Origin: Capsicum annuum | Lineage: Eukaryota; Streptophyta; Magnoliopsida; Solanales; Solanaceae | Direction of reading: 5' to 3' | NCBI RefSeq assembly: GCF_002878395.1 | Contig: NC_061120.1 | Span: forward strand, 117,415,569-117,479,568 | Length of the DNA: 64,000 nucleotides | Shown here: one piece after another, positions 37,616-48,644 of the stretch | Position numbering within the stretch: the first letter of the stretch is position 1 | How the letters are laid out: the number at the start of each line of letters is the position of its first letter | Position numbers and translations under genes: made by a program | The notes under the pieces: generated by a model | What the model was told of the DNA's origin: nothing | Database searches by the model: none | What the model saw: only the letters and a program-made list of their open reading frames with translations

Positions 37616-38446
37616 TGATCTGAGGTGATTTAATGCACTTCGGTATCATTAATCTAGCTTATTTTGCCTTGTTTTGAGAGAAATTTGAGTTCTTAACGTG
37701 TTCATATTGATATAAATAAGCTTTTAAGTATCCAAGTACATGATTACAATTTCCAAAGTAATTTTCGAACAAGTTTGTGCTTAATTGAGTAATTTAGAGT
37801 TCAACCAGGAAAACTAGTTTTACTAGCTTGAGCTAGGTGTGTGTCTAGTTGGTTTTGGTGGATTCTAATGTGTTTAATTTGTTCCAAATATTTTAATGGT
37901 GTAATTATGAGTGACATAACTTATTTTTAATGTGCAATGTTTAATTTGATTGAGTCAAAAGGTGGAATAATAAGTGGAAGCTCATTTCGAATTCGCCTTA
38001 TCTTACCTTCTATTTTGATTTATCGTTGAGAATATTGTGTTGTTTTGATTTTTAGTTTGTAGTGTGTGATATTTTAGAAGGATGTTTAAGGTGAATACCA
38101 TGATATATTGATGATTTAAAGGCCAAAAATTCATTGAAAATACACTACAAAAGGCATGGACAAAGGATAGGACGCTCAACACTTAACCAAAATTTAGAAA
38201 GCAAATACCAGTGGGTCAATGGGTCGCATTGATAGGCACACAGTTTACACTTCAAAAAAAATTTCAGTGTCAATTCTAGTACAGCGACACAAAGACAACG
38301 CGTCGCATCACTGGTTCAAACAATGCAAATTCAAATTGCTGCCAACACACGTGGGGCTTGTCCCTTTGTTACTGCATGGCGTGCCTTTTGAGAAGTGTGG
38401 GAATCTTTTAAATTGGTGTCCTTTTTATAATCTTACATGAATTAGA

Positions 38447-38492
<46 letters not shown>

Positions 38493-39551
38493 GTAGGACT
38501 TGGTCAGCCGGACACAATTGATTAAACTTGGACAATATATATATTTCCTCGGTCAACTTTGAGAGGGAATTGGAAAATATATTTGGACAATTAATTAATT
38601 TGGGAACCACCTGGAAAAATATAGGACATCTTGGAAAGCTTTAAATACTTGAAAAAATTTTATTCTTTGGTCAACACCAGGAATACACGGAGCACTATTT
38701 TGAGGAAAATTACGGAGGTTGCTACACGGTTTTATTATATTTTAATTATTTTAATTAGTCTTTAGTTTTTCATATCATGTATTTAATTAATTAGATAGGG
38801 ATTATGAATATTAGTGGCTAAAAACCCCCTCTCCGAGGTTAAACCCAAGAATATGAGTACTATTGTTTTAGATTAAATTCGTTAAAATTTACTTATCATA
38901 TTTGGTTGTTTGTTTATTCTTATTTTAATTATTTTATGGATTGATCACCCATAAAATATATGTATTGTCAACCTTTTGATATCGAGAGAGGAAATAGGGA
39001 GATAGGACATCGGAATAAACAAAGTTTGGGTTTTTATTCTTTTATAAAATAAAGAATTAAACTTAGCATCTAGGACAGGGATGTACTTAGATGCCTTACT
39101 TGATCCATACGTAGGATGATAGCTTTAATTCACTTAATTGGATTATTACATCCCTGCTCAATGATGTAGTTGTAATATCCATATTATGTAAAATATTATA
39201 GGTTGGAAAACCATGAGCATGCAATTAACCGTATGAATCAACAACCAAGATAAGCGAATTAACGAATTAATTTCAATAACATAGTATGATTGTTCGAAGT
39301 GCTTTAACCCTGGGCTTTTCTCCATTGCTTGTTCTAAGAATTTAATTTGTGCATTATTTAATTTATTTTTAAATTTACAAAAATTACAAATTCTCTTTTT
39401 GGTTACTCTTGCACTAAATTAATCTAAACTGTGAACTAGAATTAACTCGTTGTTAAATAAAGTCTCTGTGGGATCGATATTCAGCTTTCTTGAAGGCCAC
39501 TATATTACTTGGTAGACCACGTACACTTGTGTCTGTGCTTGGGAACTGTCA
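37616..39551 (+). repeat. 5' LTR (1936 bp) of the Athila-like element
   Basis: It starts TGATCTGAGGTGATTT and ends GGGAACTGTCA. It is highly similar to 43485-45436, including a TA microsatellite at the same place. Small ORFs inside are not genes. Confidence 0.9.
38451..38489. repeat. TA microsatellite in the 5' LTR
   Basis: An uninterrupted AT run. The paired LTR has a longer, interrupted run at 44329-44379. Confidence 0.95.
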
Positions 39552-39557
39552 AGTTTT

Positions 39558-39574
39558 TGGCGCCATGCCGGGAA
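39558..39574 (+). other. Primer-binding site (tRNA-Asp type)
   Basis: TGGCGCCATGCCGGGAA resembles the complement of the plant tRNA-Asp 3' end (TGGCGCCGTTGCCGGGGA), as used by Athila-type elements; it has a short gap and substitutions. It lies six bases after the LTR. Confidence 0.75.
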
Positions 39575-39811
39575 CTTATTAGTCGGCAGTTGTTTATTTA
39601 GTTTTACTTTTAGATTTATTTGGTGTTTTTACGCTTGTTCTTGGTTTTGTTTTTGCAGGAAATACATTTTCAAAGTAGAAAGCTGGAAAGGGATCACGAC
39701 TTGGTTGAACCAAGCTCTGAACCTAAGCAACTTTACCATCAATGTATAAGATTAGCAATCCTTCTCCCCAGAATTCCATAATTCCTAGAAGACTAAGAGA
39801 ACACAATTCCT

Positions 39812-41157
39812 ATGGCTGAACAACAAGCAGTTGGTAGAAAGGTTAGGGAAGTGGCAGTCCCACTTCCAATGAACTTGACTTCCCCAATTCAAAGACTAGC
39901 AGCTGGGGCGAATTTCGAGTTGAAACATAACATGGTGCAGCTTCTTATTAGTAGTAGACAGTTTCCAAGGCTTTCACACGAGGATCCATAAGTCCACTTG
40001 CAGACCTCATTGAGCTTACTGATACATTCACTCCAACTGGGGTGACTCCAGATTATATGAGGCTGAAACTGTTTCCCTATTTACTTTTGGGGGAAGCTAA
40101 AAGGTAGTCAAATGTAGATCCGGCCAATTCAATCACATCATGGGACAACTTAGCTAGAAAATTCCTCACCAGATTCTTTCCATCAGCCAAGACTATGATA
40201 CTTTGTAGTGAGCTTCAAATTGAAGCCTGATGAAAACCTTTATCATGCTTAGGAACTCTTTAAGGCTCTTCTTCGATATTGTCCACATCCCTAATATTCT
40301 AATGAGGTACTTGCTCATACTTTTGTAGAAGCTCTTTGTCATAATACAAAGATTTTTCTAGATTCAACCGTAGGTGGTCAAGCGTTGGAGCTAACTTATG
40401 ATGAGCTGTACACATTACTGAACTGCATAACACAAGAAAATCCAGAGTGGTATTCAGATTCTAGAGTGCCACAAAAACAATTGTGGGTGTGTTGGAGGTG
40501 GACTAATTCACAGCCCTATCAGCTCAGATTTTTGCACTACAAAATTTGATCAACACTCACTTTAGTAGCATAAAATTGGGAGCAATGCAACCTACAGTGA
40601 TAGTCAATGCCATCCAACAAGCTGTAGGTTGGTGTGAGGTATGCAGAAATAGTATACATGTAGCGGCCCTGTGTGCATCAAATATGAAATCTGTGATGTA
40701 TGTAGCTAATGGGCAAAAGCCAAATTAGAGTAATGCCTACAACATGATATGGCAGACTCATCCTTGGAACGCACAACAACAGTAAATCCCACAGCCAGAG
40801 AGGCAACAAAGGAGATAGATGCAGAGGTGGTGACCCAATAGGTTTTCGACAGAGTTGCTAAAAATTCAAGGAAGTCTGAGTACTTGAAGGAAAAAATTGT
40901 TGAAGAAGAAGGGAAGAAAAGGCTGCCACTACCCTTCCCTCAAAAGTACATAAAAGCGAAGGAGGATGCATTGTTTAAAAAGTTCATTGACATATTCAGG
41001 GAGCTTCATATTAATTTAGCTCTTTTAGATATTTGTAGATATGCCCAAGTATGCAAAGTACTTGAGGGATATGATGGTAAAAAAGGTGAAATTGCAATAT
41101 ATGGAAGCAATAACACTCACTGAAGAGTGTAGTATGATGATGACACAAAAAATCTCC
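39812..41157 (+). pseudogene. Athila-like gag (broken)
   Basis: Starting at ATG 39812 the reading MAEQQAVGRKVREVAVPLP leads into typical gag blocks: FELKHNMVQLL, then after shifts GVTPDYMRLKLFPY near 40050, SITSWDNLARKFLTRFFP near 40135 and an ELTYDELYTLLN segment near 40390. A zinc knuckle WCEVCRNSIHVAALC near 40632 has perfect CX2CX4HX4C spacing. After it comes a charged linker (KNSRKSEYLKEKIVEEE, 40860 onward) and ALFKKFIDIFRELHINLALLD (40969). Gag would package RNA. Stops near 39990, 40230 and others break it. The longest open pieces are 40546-40728 and 40884-41123. The CDS boundaries are approximate. Confidence 0.75.
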
Positions 41158-41708
41158 AAAAAATTAAAAGATCAGGAGAAGTTTGCCATCCCTATTCAAA
41201 TGGGGAACAAAGAGGTCCATGAAATGAGTGACTTGGGGACAAGCATAAACTTGATGCCCCTATCTCTTTTTAAAAAATTGGGCTTTGGAAAGCCTAGATT
41301 GACCACCATGATTTTGTAGCTAGCGGACGGTTCTATGGCATATCCGGAAGGAATCATTGAGGATGTCCTCATAAAGGTTGGTAAATTTATTATTCCCGCT
41401 GATTTTTTGTTCTTGATTTTATGGCAGACGAATAGGTACAAATTATTTTTGGGCATCCATTCTTAGCAACTGGAGGGGCTTTAATTGATGTTAGAGAAGG
41501 AATGCTTAAGATGAGGGTAGATGATGAAGAGGTAGTATTTGATGTTTACAAGGCTCCCATTGAAAATCCTTTATATAGAGATTTATGCATGATCAATGTG
41601 TTTGAAAGGGATGAGTGTAGGGTACCTAAGCCACTAAAGAACTCTTCCAAATACTTAATTGAGCAACCTAAGATAAAAACCCCCAATTCCCAACATCTTA
41701 AAAGGTAA
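41158..41708 (+). pseudogene. Athila-like aspartic protease (broken)
   Basis: It contains KFAIPIQMGNKEV, the active-site block SDLGTSINLMPLSLFKKLG (41230-41282, where D-L-G replaces the usual D-[ST]-G, as is typical of Athila/Tat proteases), LADGSMAYPEGIIEDVLIKV near 41324, and after a frameshift near 41430 ATGGALIDVREGMLKMRVDD. The continuing open stretch 41502-41708 covers the C-terminal DDEEVVFDVYKA segment. An in-frame stop sits at about 41319. It would have processed gag. Nothing downstream resembles RT. Confidence 0.8.
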
Positions 41709-41779
41709 AAAAGGTTTGAAATGAATGAAAAATAGCTACCAAAAGGGAGTAAAGGGGTGAAGAAATATAGTTGAGTTGA

Positions 41780-41835
41780 TATGGGTCATGTCGCGACACT
41801 AAATCAGGCGCTGCTTAGGAGGAAACCCAAGTTAA
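41780..41835 (+). other. Conserved non-coding motif after protease
   Basis: This stretch contains CGCGACACTAAATCAGGCGC followed by GGAGGAAACCCAAG. A related block occurs on the minus strand at 46001-46050 in the relative (CACTAAATTAGGAGC then GGGAGGTAACACAAG). I recall similar motifs near the end of the coding region in Athila/Tat elements. Function unknown. Confidence 0.6.
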
Positions 41836-43484
41836 TTAGGTATGTTTTATTTTTAGTTTTTAGTTTTTATTTCACATAGTTTTTGTTTTTGGTTGAGTCA
41901 CAGGTTAATAGGATGTTTGAGTACCATAATCTTGAGCTTGAAGCATGGCAAAGACTGAGTGTGGTGTTCCCATGGATTTTCTTTATGTGAAGATGCTACT
42001 AGCTAGTCCTAGAGGCCTCAGGAAGTATTTTTATCTTTTTACTTCTAAATTCACTTTGGGGACAAAGTACATTTTTAAGTGTGGGGTAGGGAAATACCCA
42101 AATTTTGACTCAATTTAAAAAATAATTAGGTTAAGAATAGGTGAGATATTCTTATTGGCGCTATTTTTTATTACATGATGCAAGTGGGTTTGATGGTAAA
42201 AGCATGTTGATGGAATGAATTACTATTTTTGAGACTCTTGGGCTCATGTTTGTGACTCTTCTACTTGTTGGCTTAATTTTGAATTTGTTCTATTGCTTAG
42301 TTGGGAGTCTATGATGATCATATTGAGTGGAGAAAATGCTATGTATGAGAGAAATTTTTGTATATTCCTTGTGGTATGTGATGTTTAGAACTTGCCCGGT
42401 GTGTGTGTGATGTGAAATAAAGAATGTGGCTTTAGGAGATGATATAGGCATTTCTTTTATAGCTTTTTTTTTCATATACCTTCTATTTGTGCTACCCTTG
42501 TGCATTATCCTAGTTAACCCTTATTGAGCCTTCAGCTTTTTCTTTGGCAACCTCAAAAGTAGCCTAATTCCTTCTTTGATTGACCATAATTTGATCCAAA
42601 AATCTCCTAAGTGCTTTAATAAAAGAGAAAAAAAATTGAATCAGTAAGGAGTTTGAGAAATTGAAGAAAAAAAAGGTGAAATTGATGCCCCAAGGTAATG
42701 GTTATTAGTGTATAATTGATATGTGGTGGATGGGTGTGATATAATTTATATTAAAAATATTACCATGATTGTGAAAAAAAATTAAAAAATTAATTCTTGT
42801 GGTAGTAAACTATGTGTCCACCAAGTGTTTGTGAAAATGCTTAAAAGAGATGTGGCAAAAAAAAAGAATGGGGTAGACAAAAATAGTGTAATTTAGTTGT
42901 TAGAAATTGGTTTTAAATATTTAATGTAGTTTATTAAACCGCTTAGAGAGGATAGTTACTATTCCCAAATAGTTTCTACCCGTCCCTTAGACTACATTAC
43001 AACCTGGAAAAGTCCTAATTGATCCTAAGTTCATCATTTCGATATTAGTGGAGCACTACACTAAGGGAAAGCCTATGGTTCATTGCATATAACTTGTGAA
43101 TTCTTTCTGAGAGTGAGCGTAATTTGATTCTTGTACCCATTATGTTATAAATTGCATTATTATGAATGATTATGGGTAACTCTCTTGTTGTGAGAGAACA
43201 TGTTTGATGAAAGTGGGTGATTTGTATGATGTTCTTGATTGAATAATATGCATGAGTTCACCAAATAGGTGAGTCAATTCTTGAGACTAGAATATTTTGG
43301 AGTAGTGTTCATGAGCTTTCAGTTGTTTAAATAATGTGCTTTATGTAGAAACTTGCATTACATGTAGTCATTGTAGTATTAGCTTGAGTGTCTTGCATTT
43401 ATTAGAAGTGTAGTGTCACCTCAGATTTTTATGCTTAGAGTGAAGAATTGTTCGAGGATGAACAAGGATTTAAGTGCGGGGTGA
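41836..43484 (+). other. Non-coding 3' internal region of the plus element
   Basis: T-rich, with no protein similarity. The last part, from about 42350, is the inverse counterpart of 36560-37615, 45437-45700 and 48645-49900. It ends with a polypurine tract AAGTGCGGGGTGA at 43472-43484 directly before the 3' LTR. The ORF at 42290-42505 on the other strand is a by-product. Confidence 0.7.
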
Positions 43485-44331
43485 TGATCTGAGGTGATTT
43501 TATGCACTTCGGTATTATTATTCTAGCTTATTTCACCTTATTTTGAGAGCAATTCGAGTGGTTAACGTGTTTATATGAATATAAATAAGAATTTAAGTGT
43601 CCAAGTAAGTAATTACAATGTCCAAAGTATTTTTCAAACAAGTTTGTGCTTAATTGAGTAATTTAGAGTTCAACCCGGAAAACTAGTTTTACATCTTGAG
43701 CTAGGTGTGTGTCTAGTTGGTCTCGGTGAATTCTAATGTGTTTAATTTGTTGTAAATATTTTAATGGTTAATTATGAATGGAATAACTTGTTTGTAATGT
43801 GCAAAGTTTAATTTGACTAAGTCAAGAGGCGGAAATATAAGTGGAAGATCATTGCAAATTTGCCTTATTTAGCTTGTGTTTTGATTTATCATTGAGAATA
43901 TTGTGTTGTTTTGTTCTTTAATTTATGGCACATGATATTATAAGAGGATTTTTGAGGTGAATACCATGACATATTGGTGATTTAAAGACAAAAATTCATT
44001 GGAAATACACTACAAAAGGCATGGCCAAAGGATAGGACGCTCAACACTTAACCAAAATTTTGAAAGTAAATTCCAGTGAGTCAACATGAAGTCAACGTGT
44101 CGCGTCGATGGGCAGACAATTTACACTTAGAAAAAATTTTCAGTGTCAATTCCAGTACAGCGACATGAAGACGACGCGTCACGTCGCTGGTTCAAGTAAT
44201 GCAAATTCAAATTGCTGCCAACACACGTGGGAGTTATCCCTTTATTACTGCATGGCACGCCTTTTGAGAAGTGTGGGAATCTTTTAAATTGGTGTCCTTT
44301 TTCTGATCATACAAGAATTAGAATATAATAT

Positions 44332-44382
<51 letters not shown>

Positions 44383-45436
44383 GTAGGACTTGGACAGCTG
44401 GACACAATTGATTAAACTTGGACAATATATATATTTCCTCGGTCAAGTTTGAGAGCGAATTGGAAAATATATTTGGACAATTAATTACTTTGGGAACCAC
44501 CTGGACAAATATAGGATGGCTTGGACAGCTTTAAAGACTTGGAAAATTTTTATTATTGGTCAACAACTTGAATACACGGAGCACTATTTTAAGGAAAATT
44601 ATGAAGGCTGCTACAAGGTTTTATTAGGTTTTAATTACTTTAATTAGTCTTTAATTTTTCATATCCTATATTCAATTAATTGGACCGTGATTATGAATAT
44701 TAGTGGCTAAAAACCCCCTCTCCGGGGTTAAAGCCAAGAACATGAGTACTATTGTTTTGGATTAAATTCGTTAATTTTGCTTATCATATTTGGTTGTTTG
44801 TTTATTCTTGTTTTAATTATTTTACGGATTGATCACCCATAAAATACATATATTGTCGACCTTTTGATCTCGGGAGAGGGAATAGGGAGATAGAACATGG
44901 CAACAAACAATGTTTGGGTTTTTATTCTTTTATAAAATAAAAAATTAAACTTAGCATCTAGGACAGAGATGTACTTGGATGTCTTACTTGATTCATACGT
45001 AGGATGATAGCTTTAATTCAATTAATTGGATTATTACATCCCCTCTCAATGATGTAGTTGTAATATCCATATTAGGTAAAATTTTATAGGTTGGGAAACC
45101 ATGAACATGCAATTAACCCAATTAATCAACAACCAAGATAAGTGAATTAACGAATTAATTTCAATAACATAATACGATTGTTCGAAGTGCTTTAACCCTG
45201 GGTTTTACTCCATTGCTTGTTCTAAGAATTTAATTTTTGTATTTTTTATTTTATTTTTTGATTTACGAAAATTACAAACTCTCTTTTTGGTTACTCTTGC
45301 ACTAAATTAATCTAAACTGCGAACTAGAATTAACCCGTTGTTAAATCAAGTCTCTGTGGGATCGATATTCGGCTTTCTTGAAGGCCTATATTACTTGGTA
45401 GACCACGTACACTTGTGTGTGCGCTTGGGCACTGTC
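43485..45436 (+). repeat. 3' LTR (about 1.95 kb) of the Athila-like element
   Basis: It starts TGATCTGAGGTGATTTTATG and ends CTTGGGCACTGTC, where the final CA is not preserved. Close to the 5' LTR over its length, with a longer TA run. Confidence 0.9.
44329..44379. repeat. TA microsatellite in the 3' LTR
   Basis: An AT run with one 'aaat' interruption, at the position equivalent to 38451-38489. Confidence 0.95.
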
Positions 45437-46155
45437 TCTCGCACATACACCGGGCAAGTTGTAGACATCACATGTAACAAGGAATATACAAATTTATCAC
45501 ACTCACATGGCATATGTACAACTCATAGAAGATCATCATAGACTCCTCACCAAACCATACCATGAATTCAAAATTAAGCCAACAAGTACAAGAGACATAA
45601 ACATAAGCCTAGGAGTCTCATAAAATAGCAATCCATTCAATTAACATGCCTTAACAAACTAACCCACTTGCATTATGTAATAAAAAATAGCACTAACAAG
45701 AATTTCTCACACACACAAAAAAAAAAATTGAGCCATCAATTAGAAATTTTCCCACTCCACACTTAAAAATCTACTTTGTCCCCAAAGTTAACTTATAAAG
45801 TAAGAGATAGAAATACTCCTTGTGGCCTCTAGGCCTAGCTAGTAGTATCTTTCGCATGAAAAGGATCCGGGGGATCCCACTCTCAGATTTTGCCATGCTC
45901 TTCGCTCAGGTTTCTAGACTCAGATATCCCAATAAATTGCTACTCAATCAAAAACAAAAACTATGTGAAGTAAAAACTTAAAAAAAAAAAATATAACTTA
46001 GCTTGTGTTACCTCCCAAGAAGCTCCTAATTTAGTGCTGCGGAATGACCCAATCAACTTTTTCCTCCACCTTAAGGATATAAATTATAACCCCAATATCG
46101 CATCCACCTTTTTGACTCTCTCATAGGGTGGTGGTACAAAAATTAAAGAACCTAG
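45437..46155 (-). other. Non-coding internal region of the minus element with conserved motif
   Basis: It resumes the sequence interrupted at 37615. The 45440-45700 part parallels 49665-49915 ('acatcacatgtaacaaggaatata'). Minus-strand 46050-46001 holds the conserved non-coding motif also seen at 41780-41835. No protein reading is supported. Confidence 0.65.
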
Positions 46156-46554
46156 TTATGGAATGTGCATGGTAAGCCACTCGACCTTAAAGTGAGGTGT
46201 GTTTTTATGTTGCTTATCCGTAGTAAAATCAAGAATATCTGATTCTTGCTCCTCATCTTCACACCCTTCCATTATTTTAAATGATTCCACAGGCAATATA
46301 TCATCTACACATAATGTAGAAAAGTTCTTTGAGTGAGGACCAACCAATCCCACTTCAAAATTCACACTATCCACAACACCTTCACTTATATTCACCTTCT
46401 CAATTCCACTCTCAAAAGAAAGATGACAATTAAGTGGTTGTGATTGTTGTGATGGTGGTGGTATATTCTTAACCTGTTCAACAATTTCAGTTTTTGAGTA
46501 CTTAGACTTCCTCGAATTATCAGCAACTTTATTTGTAATCGGTTGGGAAGTCAA
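46156..46554 (-). CDS. Uncharacterised 132-codon ORF of the non-autonomous element
   Basis: An uninterrupted reading frame with ATG at 46554. Its N-terminal part (VADNSRKSKYSKTEIVEQVK) matches the gag linker of the plus element at about 40850-40910 (VAKNSRKSEYLKEKIVEE). After a proline/glutamine-rich patch it diverges completely into an acidic region of about 95 residues (SFESGIEKVN, VGPHSKNFSTLCVDDILPVE, then DEEQESDILDF). That part contains no retroviral protease, RT or integrase signature that I recognise, and no signal peptide or membrane segment. The conserved non-coding motif follows about 100 bp downstream. It may be a captured or rapidly evolving accessory domain of the family, or a chance opening. 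It is the longest intact frame in this cluster. Confidence 0.45.
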   Translation of the reverse strand: MTSQPITNKVADNSRKSKYSKTEIVEQVKNIPPPSQQSQPLNCHLSFESGIEKVNISEGVVDSVNFEVGLVGPHSKNFSTLCVDDILPVESFKIMEGCEDEEQESDILDFTTDKQHKNTPHFKVEWLTMHIP

Positions 46555-46933
46555 ATCTGCATCTACCTCCTTATTTTTTGTTGAGCATTGCCCATATACA
46601 TAATTGAATCGGGATTAAAAGCACACATATCTACAGAGTAATGTAGACTATAACAAACCACACAGTAATTTGTGGGTTGCTCCACAGCTTGGAAACAAAT
46701 AGGTCCCCTCCAAATGCTTGAATCAAAATCTGGACAAAAGCTTCATGGTGGGGTCCTTCACAATAATGACGAGAATTATTATCCTTAAAAAACCATCTAT
46801 CCAAAACTGACATCTCAAGAAAAGTGCTAGCAAAATAGAAATAAAGGGAAATAAAAAGAAACTAAAACAAAACAAAAAGTATTTACAACTCAATACAGAA
46901 AAACTAAAAATAAGATAGTTGTCTAGTTTCAAA
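46555..46933 (-). pseudogene. Gag zinc-knuckle remnant of the minus element
   Basis: The minus strand reads NYCVVCYSLHYSVDMCAF near 46665-46610: the four zinc ligands are present as CX2CX3HX5C, equivalent to WCEVCRNSIHVAALC in the plus element. Only about 250 bp separate it from the primer site, so the N-terminal gag region is deleted. A stop follows before the downstream ORF at 46554. Confidence 0.6.
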
Positions 46934-46951
46934 TCTCCGACAACGATGCCA
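46934..46951 (-). other. Primer-binding site (tRNA-Asp type)
   Basis: The minus strand reads TGGCATCGTTGTCGGAGA, close to TGGCGCCGTTGCCGGGGA with several transitions. It defines 46959-48644 as a 5' LTR for the element to its left. Confidence 0.75.
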
Positions 46952-46958
46952 AAAATTT

Positions 46959-48644
46959 AATAGGGCCCAAGCACACATGCAAGTCTATGTGGTCTTTTCA
47001 AGTAGTAAAGTAGCTTCAAGAAAGCCCAAGTATCAATCTCTCAGGTACTTGCATTTGCCGACTATCCAATTTTAGTTCAACGATTGAGAAAAAGTAAATA
47101 ATAGAGTTTTAGAATTGTAAACTAAAAGCAACTAAACTAATGCATAAAAGTAATGACTTAGGACAATCAAGGGATAAAAGCCCAGGGTTAAGTCTTACGA
47201 ACAATCGTACTACGTTATTGAAATTCATTCATTAAATCGCTTATCTTGGTTATTGATTCGTAGGGTTAATTACATTATTATGGTTTCTAAACCTCTAATC
47301 CTTTACCTAAGTTGAACCTTACAACTACATCGTTGAGCGGGGATGTAATGATTCACTTAAGTTATTTAAAGCCATCATCCTATATGTGAATCAAGAAGTC
47401 ATCTAAGTACACCCCTGTCCCAGATCCTAATTTCAAATCCTTATTTCATAAAGAAATACAAACCATACTTTGTTTATTCCCATGTTCTATTACCCTATTC
47501 CCTCTCCCGAGTTTATAAGGTTGACAATCGATGTACTCTAAGGGTAGTTAGTCCTTAAAATAGTTAAAACAAGAATAAACAAAGAACCAATGATAATAAG
47601 CAAATTAACAAACTCAATTAAAAATGAAAGTAGTCAAGATCTTGGACTTATCCCCAGATCGAGAGTTTAGCCCTCAATGGAAATATTCATCATCCAATCT
47701 CTGGGATTGGTCATACACACCATAAAGAAAACTAAATAAAAGAATGATAAACCCTAAAAAAAAGTTGTGGTAGCCTCCAATATCTTCCAAGTACATCCAA
47801 AAGTAAATAAAAATGTTTACAAAGTTGTATTTATAGTAATAGGGTAAGCCCAAGCCATGTTCGCAAAGGAAACAATGTGTAGTCCCGGGGTGAATAAAAC
47901 ATGCGACGAACGTTGTATTCCATAGGAATGGATCATGATACGCACGTATATACACACACACACTGTTTTGGGTTCATTATGAGTCATTTTATGTCTAGAA
48001 CATGCCAATATAATTTCCCATGATCCCTCACTTTCCCAAGACATTTAAGGTGTCCAAATTTGTGTCAAGTTGTGCATTGTGCTTCCGTGATCCATTCCAA
48101 GACTTTTTGAGTTGTCCACTTAATTTGAAGCTTGTACATCCTTAATATATCATAATAATCCATTTATCAAGAATCCTATTGTATTAAAAACAATAATTTA
48201 GATATCAAAACAACACAATATCTAAGATAGATAACTAGAAACACGAGCTAAGCATAGGCTTCATTCACTTTGATTTCTAACTTAATGTTTTGACTCTTGT
48301 CTTTATCCAATTGACCCTTGAACATTACCGACAAGTTGTTTAACATATAAATACACAATAACAACCTTAGTAAATCACTAAAGATGTTAGAATACAATAC
48401 AATACGATAGACTAGACAAACACGTAGCTCAAGCTAGTCACACTAGTTTTCTCGATTGACTTCTAAATGATCAATTTGAATCAAAACTTATGTGGAAACA
48501 CTATTAGACATTGTAAACACATACATGGACACTTAGATGCACAGTTATATCATTATCACCACATTAAGCACATGATTCATCCTCAAAACAAGGCTAAAAA
48601 AGCTAGAATGGCAACGCTAAAATGAATATATTCACCCAACATCA
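46959..48644 (-). repeat. Athila-like LTR shared by two minus elements
   Basis: On the minus strand it starts TGATGTTGGGTGAA (after a polypurine tract AAGTGTGGGGTGG at 48645-48657) and ends near GCTTGGGCCCTA. It has both a polypurine tract upstream and a primer site downstream, so it acts as 3' LTR of the segment at 48645-49915 and 5' LTR of the element to the left. Antisense openings at 47674-47961 and 47817-48044 are LTR by-products. Confidence 0.8.

Larger units (their letters stand above)
37616..45436 (+). mobile_element. Athila-like gag-protease element without RT (7.8 kb)
   Basis: Two LTRs (37616-39551 and 43485-45436) flank a 3.9-kb interior with a tRNA-Asp-type primer site (39558-39574), gag (from 39812), an Athila-like protease (41158-41570), then 1.8 kb of non-coding DNA and a polypurine tract. 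No RT, RNase H or integrase motif is found in any frame, so mobility would need enzymes from another element. Flanks do not show a clean 5-bp duplication (CTTTA on the left, CTCGC or TCTCG on the right). Confidence 0.85.
36050..48644 (-). mobile_element. Non-autonomous Athila-like element (minus), interrupted
   Basis: On the minus strand the order is 5' LTR (46959-48644), primer site (46934-46951), knuckle remnant, a 132-codon ORF (46554-46156), conserved non-coding motif (about 46050), a long non-coding 3' region (45995-45437, then 37615-36560), polypurine tract and a 3' LTR remnant (36559 to about 36050). The plus-strand relative at 37616-45436 sits in the 3' region. Continuity across the insertion is supported by 49600-49720, where the uninterrupted order ('gcctatatcat' then 'acatcacatgtaacaagg') is seen in another copy. 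No RT, RNase H or integrase is present. Confidence 0.75.

Noticed and set aside
38425..38610. Minus-strand frame with Ile-Tyr repeats (also 44318-44500)
   Set aside because: It is the translation of the TA microsatellite in the paired LTRs.
47674..48044. Two overlapping minus-strand frames with hydrophobic stretches
   Set aside because: They lie wholly inside the Athila-like LTR and are not kept open in its relatives.
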